DNA of 56,960 bases from Alicyclobacillus sp. GTDB taxonomy: Bacteria > Bacillota > Bacilli > Alicyclobacillales > Alicyclobacillaceae. A program made the translations under genes and the position numbers. Below, one piece after another: positions 1-7,698 of the stretch (positions are counted from its first letter, which is position 1; each line of letters opens with the position of its first letter). Under the pieces are notes generated by a model. That model saw nothing but the letters and a program-made list of their open reading frames with translations, searched no databases and was not told the origin of the DNA. The stretch covers positions 1 to 56,960 of the forward strand of contig JAIMAY010000017.1 in NCBI GenBank assembly GCA_023511725.1, in the 5' to 3' direction.

Positions 1-120
1 GGGATTTGCTGCTCATTGCGCTACAATGTTTCATGTACACGGTGCCTCAGTCTTTGCCGGTTGACCCGCGGAAAATCATGGTCATCGCCGGACTCGACAT
101 AGACACGGAAAGGGACCTGT

Positions 121-1116
121 ATGCTCTACATCGACAATCACAACATCCTCGACGCTACCCTCAACCTGGCGCTCGAGGAGTACGCCCTGACGCATCTCGA
201 TATTGACCAGACGTATCTCATCTTCTACTCCATGACGCCGACGGTGATTGTGGGACGCAATCAGAATACCTTCGAGGAGATCAATGAAGATTTCATCCGG
301 CAACACGGTGTCGTCGTGACGCGGCGCCTCTCCGGTGGCGGCGCGGTGTACAACGACGAAGGTGATCTCAGCTTCAGCTTCATCACCAAGCATGACGCCA
401 ACAGCTTCCGAAACTATGCGCGGTTCACGGAGCCGGTGATTCGTGCCCTGCGTGATCTCGGCGTTCCTGCTGAACTCTCCGGCCGCAACGACATCCTGGT
501 GGACGGCAAGAAGGTTTCCGGCAACGCCCAGTTTGCGACGCGCGGCCGGATGTTCAGTCATGGTACGCTCATGTTTGATGTGAACCTGGACAACGTGGAG
601 CGGGCGCTGAAGCCGCGCCGGGAGAAGCTGGAGTCCAAAGGCGTGAAGTCCGTCCGCAGTCGCGTCACCAACATCCGCCCCTATCTGAGGCGGGACATGG
701 ACATCCACGAGTTTCGGCAGGTGCTCCTCGAGCGCATCTTCGATGGATTGCCCGAGATCCCTCAATATCACCTGACGGATAAGGATTGGCGCAACATCGA
801 GCGCCTGGCGAAGGACCGCTACCGCAACTGGGAGTGGGTGTACGGCCAATCGCCGCCGTTCAATCTACAGCGCACCCGGTACATCGAAGGCGTCGGCCTG
901 ATAGACGTGCGGTTGTACGTGGAGCATGGCCGGATTGAGCAGTGCCGCATCTATGGGGACTTCTTTGGGGAGCGGGACGTTCGTGAAGTGGAACAACGGC
1001 TCACGGGCCTGCGTTATGACCGGGACGATCTCGCCCGCGCCCTCTCGGATCTGGACCTTCGTGCGTACTTCGGACCCCTGACGGGGGATGTCATGTTGGA
1101 CCTGTTGGTCCCTTGA
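121..1116 (+). CDS. lplA: Lipoate--protein ligase A
   Basis: This 331-residue enzyme is expected to activate free lipoate with ATP and attach it to the lysine of lipoyl domains (2-oxoacid dehydrogenases, GcvH) in the cytosol. The N-terminal part carries the biotin/lipoate ligase fold signature RRLSGGGAVYND near residue 70 and the KVSGNAQ segment near residue 130 that holds the catalytic lysine in this family. A C-terminal accessory domain follows, and the length fits the one-chain LplA/LplJ type. The ATG start lies at the beginning of the conserved MLYIDNHN segment. A possible weak -10 (TACAAT, 22-27) lies upstream. It stands alone; the next gene's promoter overlaps its stop codon. Confidence 0.95.
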   Translation: MLYIDNHNILDATLNLALEEYALTHLDIDQTYLIFYSMTPTVIVGRNQNTFEEINEDFIRQHGVVVTRRLSGGGAVYNDEGDLSFSFITKHDANSFRNYARFTEPVIRALRDLGVPAELSGRNDILVDGKKVSGNAQFATRGRMFSHGTLMFDVNLDNVERALKPRREKLESKGVKSVRSRVTNIRPYLRRDMDIHEFRQVLLERIFDGLPEIPQYHLTDKDWRNIERLAKDRYRNWEWVYGQSPPFNLQRTRYIEGVGLIDVRLYVEHGRIEQCRIYGDFFGERDVREVEQRLTGLRYDRDDLARALSDLDLRAYFGPLTGDVMLDLLVP

Positions 1117-1141
1117 CATCCGTCTGCGGCACTTCTACCAT
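1113..1141 (+). promoter_or_regulatory. Sigma-A-type promoter of the GntR gene
   Basis: TTGACA at 1113-1118, a 17-base spacer and TACCAT at 1136-1141. The -35 box overlaps the lplA stop codon, so the downstream GntR gene and operon probably start transcription here, leaving a leader of about 200 bases. Confidence 0.6.
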
Positions 1142-1269
1142 AATGACGTACAGATGAAACAAAATCTTCAGTCAAATATTCGCGACGTCCTCGCACCATT
1201 CGCTCCAGGGGTCGAGCTGGGTATACCGGCATGTCGCTGTTCGATTCTCCGGTGGTTGCTATGACCCGT

Positions 1270-1294
1270 CCCCCCGCCCATTCGACGGGGGGGG
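1270..1294 (+). repeat. GC-only hairpin in the leader of the GntR gene
   Basis: CCCCCCG (1270-1276) can pair with CGGGGGG (from 1286) around a nine-base loop; the right arm continues as a run of eight G. No T tract follows, so it is not a clear terminator. It is about 50 bases before the GntR start and could affect the leader RNA, but its function is unknown. Confidence 0.3.
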
Positions 1295-1346
1295 TACCTT
1301 CAGCGAGAGTTTGTGGATCCAATATCCCAGACGGGAGCAATGATCT

Positions 1347-1994
1347 ATGGAACCTATCAAGATCCGTCCGGCACGCGAGCAGGTGGCTGACGCCCTCAGA
1401 CGGGCCATCTTTACTGGGGAAATCCAGCGCGGTGAGGAACTGACGCAAGAGGCCGTGGCCGCGCAGCTCGGGGTTTCCCGTATGCCCGTACGCGAGGCGT
1501 TCCTCATGCTGGAGCGGGACGGGCTGCTCATGCTCAACAGCCATCGCAAGGCGGTGGTGCGTGGGCTGACAGAGGAAGATATTGTGGATCACTACGACAT
1601 TCGCGCGTTGTTGGAAGGGGAGGCGGCGGCGCGCGCGAGTGTGTCGGAGGAAGTGGCCGACATTCGTGCCGCGTATGAGGATGCGCGCAGTGCAGGACTG
1701 CGTGGAGATGCCGCCGCCTTCGTGGAGGCCAACCAGCAGTTTCACCGTGCGGTCTGGGAGGCGGCAGACAATCCGTATCTGATGCGCTTCCTGGATCAGT
1801 TGTGGCGTGGACTGCCACCCCACCTGCCCGAACTGGTGCCGGTGCAGATGCGGCAATCCTTGGCCGATCACGATCAAATCATGTCCGCCCTCGAGGCGAA
1901 GGACCCGGAGGCGGCGCGCCGGGCGATGCGCCACCACATCCAGCGCAGCCTGCAGCAATTCCTGAACGCGTGGCGATCCGGCAGCGACTCGTGA
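1347..1994 (+). CDS. GntR-family transcriptional regulator (FadR/FCD type)
   Basis: 215 residues: a winged helix-turn-helix at about 8-70 (EQVADALRRAIFTGEI, then VSRMPVREAFLMLERDGLL, typical of GntR) and an all-helical FCD ligand domain at about 75-205 with the acidic and histidine residues that usually bind a metal and a carboxylate effector. A GGGAG ribosome binding site (about 1333) supports the ATG at 1347. It is the first gene before the organic-acid operon at 2.0-6.5 kb and is separated from it by only about 50 bases, so it most likely controls that operon in response to a carboxylic acid. The effector cannot be read from the sequence. Confidence 0.9.
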   Translation: MEPIKIRPAREQVADALRRAIFTGEIQRGEELTQEAVAAQLGVSRMPVREAFLMLERDGLLMLNSHRKAVVRGLTEEDIVDHYDIRALLEGEAAARASVSEEVADIRAAYEDARSAGLRGDAAAFVEANQQFHRAVWEAADNPYLMRFLDQLWRGLPPHLPELVPVQMRQSLADHDQIMSALEAKDPEAARRAMRHHIQRSLQQFLNAWRSGSDS

Positions 1995-2046
1995 GGTGGG
2001 TTTGGCGGCGGGGTGAGGCGTGATCGGCAGACAGGAGGCGAGGCGC

Positions 2047-3038
2047 ATGCAGGAGAACGACCTAGCCCAGGCGGACGAAGGGATGCTGCCGCTGGAAGGT
2101 ATCACGGTCATCGCGCTGGAGCAGGCAGTGGCGGCGCCACTGGCGACAAGGCACCTGGCGGACCTGGGGGCGCGCGTGATCAAGGTGGAGCGCCCTGGCA
2201 TTGGAGACTTTGCCCGCGGCTACGACCGAACGGTTCACGGGCAGTCGAGCCATTTCGTCTGGCTCAACCGCTCCAAACAGTCGCTGGGGCTGGACCTCAA
2301 GACGGAGGCAGGCCTAACCATCCTTCGGCGCCTCGTTGCCGGGGCGGACGTGTTTGTACATAACTTGGCGCCGGGCGCGGTGGATAGGCTGCGGCGCTGT
2401 ATACCCGCGAGAAGACGGGACAAGGCACGTACATCGAGGTGTCGATGCTGGAGGCACTAGGGGAGTGGATGGGCTATCCCTACTACTTCACCGTTTACGG
2501 CGGTGAGGCGCCTCCGCGCACCGGAAGCGCGCACGCGACCATTTATCCCTACGGTGCCTTCGAGACGGCGGATGGCCGTCAGGTCTTCATCGCGCTGCAG
2601 AACGACAGGGAGTGGGCGGCATTCTGTCAGGTCGTCCTCGATGATCCGGTGTTGGCGGAGGATGATCGCTATCGAACGAACGCGGACAGGTTCCGTCACC
2701 GCGACCACCTGGATGCCGTCATCCGGCCGGCTTTGCGGCGACTGACAGCGGACGAGCTGCTGCAGCGTCTGGACCACGCGCGCATTGCCAATGCACCGCT
2801 CAACGATCTGCACGCCTTCGCGTCGCACCCACAGTTGCAGGCGCGCCGGCGCTGGCGGGATGTGGAGACCCCGGGCGGGCCGGTGCGAGCGCTGCTACCG
2901 CCGACCGTGGCGCGCGGATGGCGCGCCCGCATGGACCCGGTCCCGGCCGTTGGTGAGCACACCGACGCCATCCTCGGCGAGCTGGGCTACACGCCCGCGG
3001 AGCGGGAGGCGCTGCGGGAGGCGGGTGTCATTGGCTGA
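2047..3038 (+). pseudogene. Family III (CaiB/BaiF) CoA-transferase, internal deletion
   Basis: The first part (2047 to about 2393) encodes a normal CaiB/BaiF N-terminus (LEGITVIALEQAVAAPLATR, then LGARVIKVERPG and ADVFVHNLAPGAVDRL). The second part resumes at about 2395 in another frame with ALYTREKTGQGTYIEVSMLEA and continues to a normal C-terminus ending at 3038. About 60-70 codons that family members have between these segments are absent, and the join is out of frame, so translation from the ATG at 2047 (AGGAGGCG site at 2033) ends in about 15 aberrant residues at 2460. In formyl-CoA transferase the catalytic aspartate (Asp169) lies in this missing stretch. Within the operon it would have been the acid-activating CoA-transferase. 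A sequencing or assembly deletion cannot be excluded. Confidence 0.85.
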
Positions 3039-3067
3039 AAATGAAACAAGGAAGGGAGACGACGCGG

Positions 3068-3583
3068 ATGCCAGTGAAGCAGGGTTGGAACGGACGCTTC
3101 TACGAGGACTTTGAGGTGGGCGACATCTATCCGCATCCGCTCGGGCGGACGGTGACGCAGACGGACAACATCTGGTTCACGCTCCTCACGCAAAACACGA
3201 ATCCTATCCACTTCGACGAAGTCTACTCCTCGCAGACGGAGTTCGGGCGGCCGCTGGTGGACTCGACGTTCACACTGGCGCTCGTGACCGGGCAGTCGGT
3301 GACGGACATCTCGCAGAACGTGATGGCCAACCTGGGCTGGGATGAGATACGGTTGCCAAACCCGGTGTTCGAGGGGGACACCATCTATTCGTACAGCGAA
3401 GTGCTGGAGAAGCGTGAGTCCAAGTCGCGGCCCAACGTCGGGATCGTGAAGGTACGCACGGTGGGCTACAACCAGCGCGGCCAGGTGGTGATCTCGTTTA
3501 TCCGCACGTTCATGGTGTACAAACGCGGGATGGGTCCCAAGCTGCCCGGCATGCGGGAGGAGCACGAGCTGCCGCGGCCGTGA
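3068..3583 (+). CDS. MaoC-like hydratase (itaconyl-/mesaconyl-CoA hydratase type)
   Basis: 171-residue hot-dog-fold MaoC dehydratase. The hydratase-2-like motif appears as NTNPIHFDEVYSSQTEFGRPLVDSTF (split over residues about 44-70), with the usual Asn/His pair around NPIHFD. The start at 3068 is chosen over the upstream ATG at 3041 because a GAAGGGAG site sits at 3051-3058, nine bases before it. It would add water to an enoyl-CoA; between a CoA-transferase and a CitE-like lyase this matches the itaconyl-CoA hydratase (Ich) position in the Pseudomonas aeruginosa itaconate operon, though mesaconyl-CoA or another branched enoyl-CoA is possible. The reading frame is intact. Confidence 0.8.
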   Translation: MPVKQGWNGRFYEDFEVGDIYPHPLGRTVTQTDNIWFTLLTQNTNPIHFDEVYSSQTEFGRPLVDSTFTLALVTGQSVTDISQNVMANLGWDEIRLPNPVFEGDTIYSYSEVLEKRESKSRPNVGIVKVRTVGYNQRGQVVISFIRTFMVYKRGMGPKLPGMREEHELPRP

Positions 3584-3624
3584 CGCCCGTGGGGTGGCGC
3601 CTGCGGCCAAAGGAGGTGGTATGC

Positions 3625-4458
3625 GTGCACGCATGGCTGTTTGTCCCGGGAAATCAGCCGCATCGGATGGCCAAAGCCCTCGCCAGCGGCGCGGATGTGG
3701 TCATCATCGATTGGGAAGACGCAGTGGCCCCAGATGCGAAGGTGCAGGCGAGGGCCATCACGCTGGACTTCCTCCGATCACGCCCCGTCCCGCCAGCTTC
3801 CGCCCCTGTGTACATACGGGTGCATGCGGCGGGATCGGCCGAGTGGGACGCGGACCTGGCGACGCTTGCCGAGGCATCAAGCCCACGGAAGCTGGCGGGC
3901 GTGGTGCTGGCCAAGGCGAGCCGCCCCGAGGACGTGCGCGACACGGCAGCGCGGCTGAGCGAGGCATTGAGCATCGTGCCGATCATCGAGACGGCGGCCG
4001 GCGTGGAGCGGGTGGCGGAGATTGCTGCGGCGCATCCCGCCGTGGCGCGGCTGGCATGGGGCGCGCTGGATCTTGCGCTTGATCTTGGCCTTCTCACGTT
4101 GCCGCAGGAGTTGGTCACTCATGTGCGCTGCCGGATGGTGATGGCTTCACGAGCGGCTGGGTTGGCGCCGCCGCTGGACGCGGTCTTCCCCGACGTACGC
4201 GATGAAGCCCGGCTTGCGGCGGAGGCCGGTGCGGCACGCCGGATGGGCCTGGGCGGCAAGCTGGCGATTCATCCACGGCAGGTGCCGGTGATTCGCAGTG
4301 CGTTCGCGCCCACGGAAGAGGAGCGGCAGTGGGCGTCTCGCGTCTGCACAGCGTACGAAGCGGCGCTGCGCGAAGGGAAGGGCGCGGTGCAGGTGGACGG
4401 GCGCATGGTCGACAGGCCGGTGTACGAGATGGCGCGGCGGCTGCTCCGTGAGGATTGA
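3625..4458 (+). CDS. CitE/HpcH-family acyl-CoA lyase (citramalyl-CoA lyase-like)
   Basis: 277-residue TIM-barrel protein of the HpcH/HpaI/CitE family. It starts with RSWLFVPG-like HAWLFVPGNQPHRMAKA, then has GADVVIIDWEDAVAP (metal and CoA region), PIIETAAGV near residue 125, GALDLALDLG in place of the usual GxEDFxxDxG, and the C-terminal GGKLAIHPRQV segment. The GTG at 3625 is preceded by AAAGGAGGT at 3609-3617. Expected reaction: Mg-dependent cleavage of a 3-hydroxy-3-methylacyl-CoA such as (S)-citramalyl-CoA to pyruvate and acetyl-CoA. This agrees with the MaoC gene just upstream. Its stop codon overlaps the remains of the next gene. Confidence 0.8.
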   Translation: MHAWLFVPGNQPHRMAKALASGADVVIIDWEDAVAPDAKVQARAITLDFLRSRPVPPASAPVYIRVHAAGSAEWDADLATLAEASSPRKLAGVVLAKASRPEDVRDTAARLSEALSIVPIIETAAGVERVAEIAAAHPAVARLAWGALDLALDLGLLTLPQELVTHVRCRMVMASRAAGLAPPLDAVFPDVRDEARLAAEAGAARRMGLGGKLAIHPRQVPVIRSAFAPTEEERQWASRVCTAYEAALREGKGAVQVDGRMVDRPVYEMARRLLRED

Positions 4459-4473
4459 ATGGCGTGAATCAAC

Positions 4474-5363
4474 ATGAAACGGGGCATCCAACCAGGTTGG
4501 ACCACCGGCTGGCGGCCGCCGCGGGCAAGTTGCTTGGGCTGACCCCGGATGCGCTGGTGCACGCGCTGGGGACGGCGGGGACGCAGGCGGCGGGGTTGTG
4601 GGAGTTTATCGAGAACGGATCGATGAGCAAGCACCTTCACGCGGGTAAGGCGGCATGGAACGGCGTGTTTGCGGCGCTGACGGGGGCGGAGACCATCCTG
4701 GAAGGCCGGCGCGGCTTCCTTGAGGCGATGGCACGTGAGTACGACGTGCACAAGATCACCGACCGGCTGGGAGAGTGGCACAAGATCCGCGAGAACTGCT
4801 TTAAAATCCACGCCAGTTGTCGCCACACCCATCATGCCATTGATCTGGTGCTGCAGTTGGTGCGCGATCACGCCCTCACCCCCGCGGACATCACCCGGCT
4901 GCGCGTCGGAACGTACCCGGTGGCGCTCGACATCACGGACAATCCGGCGCCGGACAGCATCTACGCGGCCAAGTTCAGCCTGCAGTTCTGCACTGCGCTG
5001 GCAGCGGTGCGGCAGCGCGCAGGCCTAGCCGATTTCACCGAGGAGACCTTGCACGATCCGGTGGTCCGCGACGTCCTCTCCCGCGTCGAGGTGTACGTGG
5101 ATGAGGAGTGCGCTGGCAAGTACCCGGACCGGTGGGCGGCGAAGGTGGAGATGGTGACGCGCTCAGGGGAGACCTTCACCGCGCAGACGGACTACCCGCG
5201 TGGTGACTTCGAGAACCCGGTGAGCGCAGGGGAGCTCCGCGCGAAGTTCGAGCAGCTGACAGCAAACGGTCTGCCGGACCATGTCCGGCAGCGTCTGGAG
5301 GCTCGGGTGCTCGCGCTGGAATCCTGGCCGTCGGTGGCGACGTTGTTTGAAGGACTGTGGTGA
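4474..5363 (+). pseudogene. MmgE/PrpD-family protein, 5'-truncated and frameshifted
   Basis: From about 4506 the frame ending at 5363 encodes LAAAAGKLLGLTPDALVHALG and then the rest of an MmgE/PrpD protein (KIRENCFKIHASCRHTHHAID is the conserved Cys/His region). Family members are about 450 residues, so roughly 140-150 N-terminal residues are missing. In another frame, 4474-4506 reads MKRGIQPGWTTG, resembling the segment that normally precedes the AAAA-KLLGL motif, so a second small deletion of about 13-14 bases seems to have removed the short link and shifted the frame. The family includes 2-methylcitrate dehydratase, cis-aconitate decarboxylase and itaconate-operon members. A functional shorter protein from a start near 4455 is possible but unlikely. 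Confidence 0.75.
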
Positions 5364-5376
5364 GGGGGGATCGAAG

Positions 5377-6534
5377 GTGGCGGATCCGGCGTTGGTGGAA
5401 GAGTTGCGAAACGGGGTGCGCAAGATCTGCAGCCGCTTTCCGGGCAGCTACTGGCGGGACCTGGATGCCCGCCGCGCGTATCCGGAAGAGTTTGTAGACG
5501 AGCTGACGAAGGCGGGCTACCTGGCGGCGCTCATCCCGGAGGAGTACGGCGGTGCGGGGCTGGGCGTCACGGAGGCATCCGTCATCCTGGAGGAGATCAA
5601 CCGGTCCGGCGGCAACGCGGGCGCCTGCCACGCCCAGATGTACACCATGGGCGTGATCCTGCGGCATGGCTCTGAAGAGCAGAAGCGGCGCTATCTGCCG
5701 GAGATTGCAGCGGGCCGGCTGCGATTGCAGGCGTTCGGCGTCACCGAACCCACCACGGGGAGTGACACGACGCAGCTGAAGACGACGGCGGTGCGCAAGG
5801 GAGATAGGTACATCGTCAACGGGCAGAAGGTGTTCATCTCCCGCACCGAGCATTCGGACCTGATGGTGCTCCTCGTGCGGACCACGCCGTTGTCGGAGGT
5901 CAAGAAGCGCACGGAGGGGCTCTCTGTCCTGCTGGTGGATTTGCGCGAAGCGGTTGGCAAAGGCCTCACCATCCGTCCCATCCGCACCATGATGAACCAC
6001 TCCACCACCGAGCTGTTCTTCGAGGACCTGGAGGTGCCGGCCGAGAATCTCATCGGCGAGGAAGGCAAGGGCTTTCGATACATCCTCGACGGTATGAACG
6101 CCGAGCGGATCCTGATTGCCGCCGAATGCATCGGCGACGGCCGCTGGTTCATCGACAAGGCGGTGCGTTACGCCAAGGAGCGCGTGGTGTTCGGCCGACC
6201 CATCGGGCAGAACCAAGGCGTTCAGTTCCCCATCGCTCGCGCACACGTGCAGGTGGAGGCGGCGGATTTGATGCGCTTTCGTGCGGCCGAGTTGTACGAC
6301 GCCGGCCTGCCCTGCGGGGCCGAGGCGAACATGGCCAAGCTGCTCGCTGCGGACGCCTCCTGGGAAGCCGCCAACGTGGCGCTGCAGACACACGGCGGCT
6401 TCGGTTTCGCGGAGGAGTTCGACGTTGAACGAAAGTTCCGCGAGACGCGCCTGTACCAGGTGGCGCCCATCTCGACGAACCTGATCCTGTCGTACGTTGC
6501 AGAGCATGTGTTGGGGCTGCCGAGATCGTACTGA
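5377..6534 (+). CDS. Acyl-CoA dehydrogenase
   Basis: 385-residue FAD-dependent acyl-CoA dehydrogenase with N-terminal helical domain, middle beta domain (QAFGVTEPTTGSDT and IVNGQKVFISRTEHSD are the FAD/substrate signatures) and C-terminal helical domain (ERVVFGRPIGQNQGVQF; ALQTHGGFGFAEEFDVERKFRE). The catalytic Glu is not in the usual YEGTSEI position (LYQVAPIS here); Glu in GMNAERILIAAE matches the isovaleryl-CoA-dehydrogenase-type position. The GTG at 5377 follows GAGGGGGG at 5362-5369; an earlier in-frame ATG at 5281 would overlap the previous gene and add unrelated residues. As last gene of the operon it may oxidise a methylsuccinyl-CoA-like substrate, as proposed for PA0879. Confidence 0.9.
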   Translation: MADPALVEELRNGVRKICSRFPGSYWRDLDARRAYPEEFVDELTKAGYLAALIPEEYGGAGLGVTEASVILEEINRSGGNAGACHAQMYTMGVILRHGSEEQKRRYLPEIAAGRLRLQAFGVTEPTTGSDTTQLKTTAVRKGDRYIVNGQKVFISRTEHSDLMVLLVRTTPLSEVKKRTEGLSVLLVDLREAVGKGLTIRPIRTMMNHSTTELFFEDLEVPAENLIGEEGKGFRYILDGMNAERILIAAECIGDGRWFIDKAVRYAKERVVFGRPIGQNQGVQFPIARAHVQVEAADLMRFRAAELYDAGLPCGAEANMAKLLAADASWEAANVALQTHGGFGFAEEFDVERKFRETRLYQVAPISTNLILSYVAEHVLGLPRSY

Positions 6535-6616
6535 TCTGCAAAACAGTTCGCGCATGCGGGGCAAGGGCCAAGCTTCACCCGCCAATACCGCTACGACTCT
6601 CTAGGTGTCCTCGGCC

Positions 6617-6642
6617 TTGCGCACGCTCCCACCCGTGCGCAA
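6617..6642. repeat. Perfect inverted repeat between operons
   Basis: TTGCGCACG (6617-6625) and CGTGCGCAA (6634-6642) form a nine-base-pair perfect hairpin with an eight-base loop, about 85 bases after the acyl-CoA dehydrogenase stop and 40 before the next start. There is no real T tract, so it may be a weak terminator or an operator for the MDR gene. Confidence 0.4.
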
Positions 6643-6682
6643 CAATAGCGATGTCCAGCATGTGGAAAGAGGGTGATCTCGC

Positions 6683-7663
6683 ATGAGAGCGGTGGTTCTG
6701 GATCCTTCCGGTCAACTCAGGGATACCGAACTGGTAAAGCCCTCACCATCCGGCCGTGATCTGCTCGTTCGCGTCGAGGCCGTGGCTGTCAATCCGGTGG
6801 ATACCAAGCAGCGGGCAACGGATACGCCGCGCGTGCTCGGCTTCGATGTCGCGGGTGTGGTAGAGGAGACGGGCCCCGAATGTGAGTGGTTCAGGCCGGG
6901 AGATGCGGTCTTCTATGCCGGCGACATCACGCGTCCGGGCGGGTTCAGCGAGTACCATCTGGTGGACGAGCGGATTGTTGGGCGCAAGCCCAGCACCTTG
7001 ACCTTCGCCGAGGCAGCGGCGCTACCCCTCACGACGCTCACCGCGTGGGAAGGGCTGTTTGATCGGCTGGGGCTGCCGGAGCAGGGCGCGCATGGCACGC
7101 CGGTGCTGCTGGTTGGGGCGGCGGGCGGTGTGGGTTCCATCGCCGTCCAGCTGGCCAAACTGGCGGGATTGCGCGTCATAGGCACCGCCTCTCGGGAGGC
7201 GTCGGCCGCGTGGGTGCGGGCGCTGGGGGCGGAAGGCGTGATCGACCATACGAAACCGTTCCGGCCGCAGTTGGAGGCGCTGGGTCTGCGCGAGGTGCCG
7301 TATGTGTTCTGCCTGAACCTGGTGGATCCCAACTGGGACCCGATGGTGGACGTGCTGGCGCCGCAAGGCAAGTTGTGCACCATCCTGCCGCCGATGGGCC
7401 AGGTGAACTTCCGGCCGCTGTTCGACAAGAGCGCCGCATGGTGCACCGAGTACATGTTCACCCGGGCCATGTTCCAGACGGCGGACATGGTGCGTCAGCA
7501 TGAGATCCTGACGCGTGTCGCGGACCTGGTGGACGAAGGGCGCATCTGCACGACGATGCGTAGCAAGCTGGCCCCCATCTGTGCGGCGACGCTCAGCGAC
7601 GCCTTCGCCCAGCTGCGCAGCGGCCGCACCATCGGCAAGATCTGCCTGGAAGGATGGGGTTGA
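6683..7663 (+). CDS. MDR-superfamily NADPH:quinone oxidoreductase-like protein
   Basis: 326-residue medium-chain dehydrogenase/reductase. A GroES-like N-terminal domain (VEAVAVNPVDTKQR, VLGFDVAGVVEETG, FRPGDAVFYAG) is followed by a Rossmann domain with LLVGAAGGVGSIAVQLAKLAG. The zinc ligands of alcohol dehydrogenases are absent, which points to the zinc-free quinone oxidoreductase branch despite the common database name zinc-binding dehydrogenase. It would reduce quinones or enones with NADPH in the cytosol. GAAAGAGGGTG before the ATG serves as ribosome binding site. It is a single gene, with the next gene convergent, so the context does not reveal a substrate. Confidence 0.85.
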   Translation: MRAVVLDPSGQLRDTELVKPSPSGRDLLVRVEAVAVNPVDTKQRATDTPRVLGFDVAGVVEETGPECEWFRPGDAVFYAGDITRPGGFSEYHLVDERIVGRKPSTLTFAEAAALPLTTLTAWEGLFDRLGLPEQGAHGTPVLLVGAAGGVGSIAVQLAKLAGLRVIGTASREASAAWVRALGAEGVIDHTKPFRPQLEALGLREVPYVFCLNLVDPNWDPMVDVLAPQGKLCTILPPMGQVNFRPLFDKSAAWCTEYMFTRAMFQTADMVRQHEILTRVADLVDEGRICTTMRSKLAPICAATLSDAFAQLRSGRTIGKICLEGWG

Positions 7664-7698
7664 GCAGCCGGGAGCTGGGCCGTCCAGGGGCACCTTCG

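Noticed and set aside
6-206. Short plus-strand frame overlapping the start of lplA
   Set aside because: Overlaps conserved lplA residues in another frame and shows no ribosome binding site or motif.
82-849. 255-codon minus-strand frame opposite lplA
   Set aside because: Shadow of lplA, no own start signal.
5377-6534. Acyl-CoA dehydrogenase considered inactive because the C-terminal catalytic Glu position is Gln/Val
   Set aside because: Isovaleryl-CoA-dehydrogenase-type enzymes use a Glu in an earlier helix, and a matching Glu is present in GMNAER.
5176-6585. 469-codon open frame opposite the acyl-CoA dehydrogenase
   Set aside because: Arg/Gln/His-rich composition typical of antisense of a GC-rich gene; the plus-strand protein has all family motifs.
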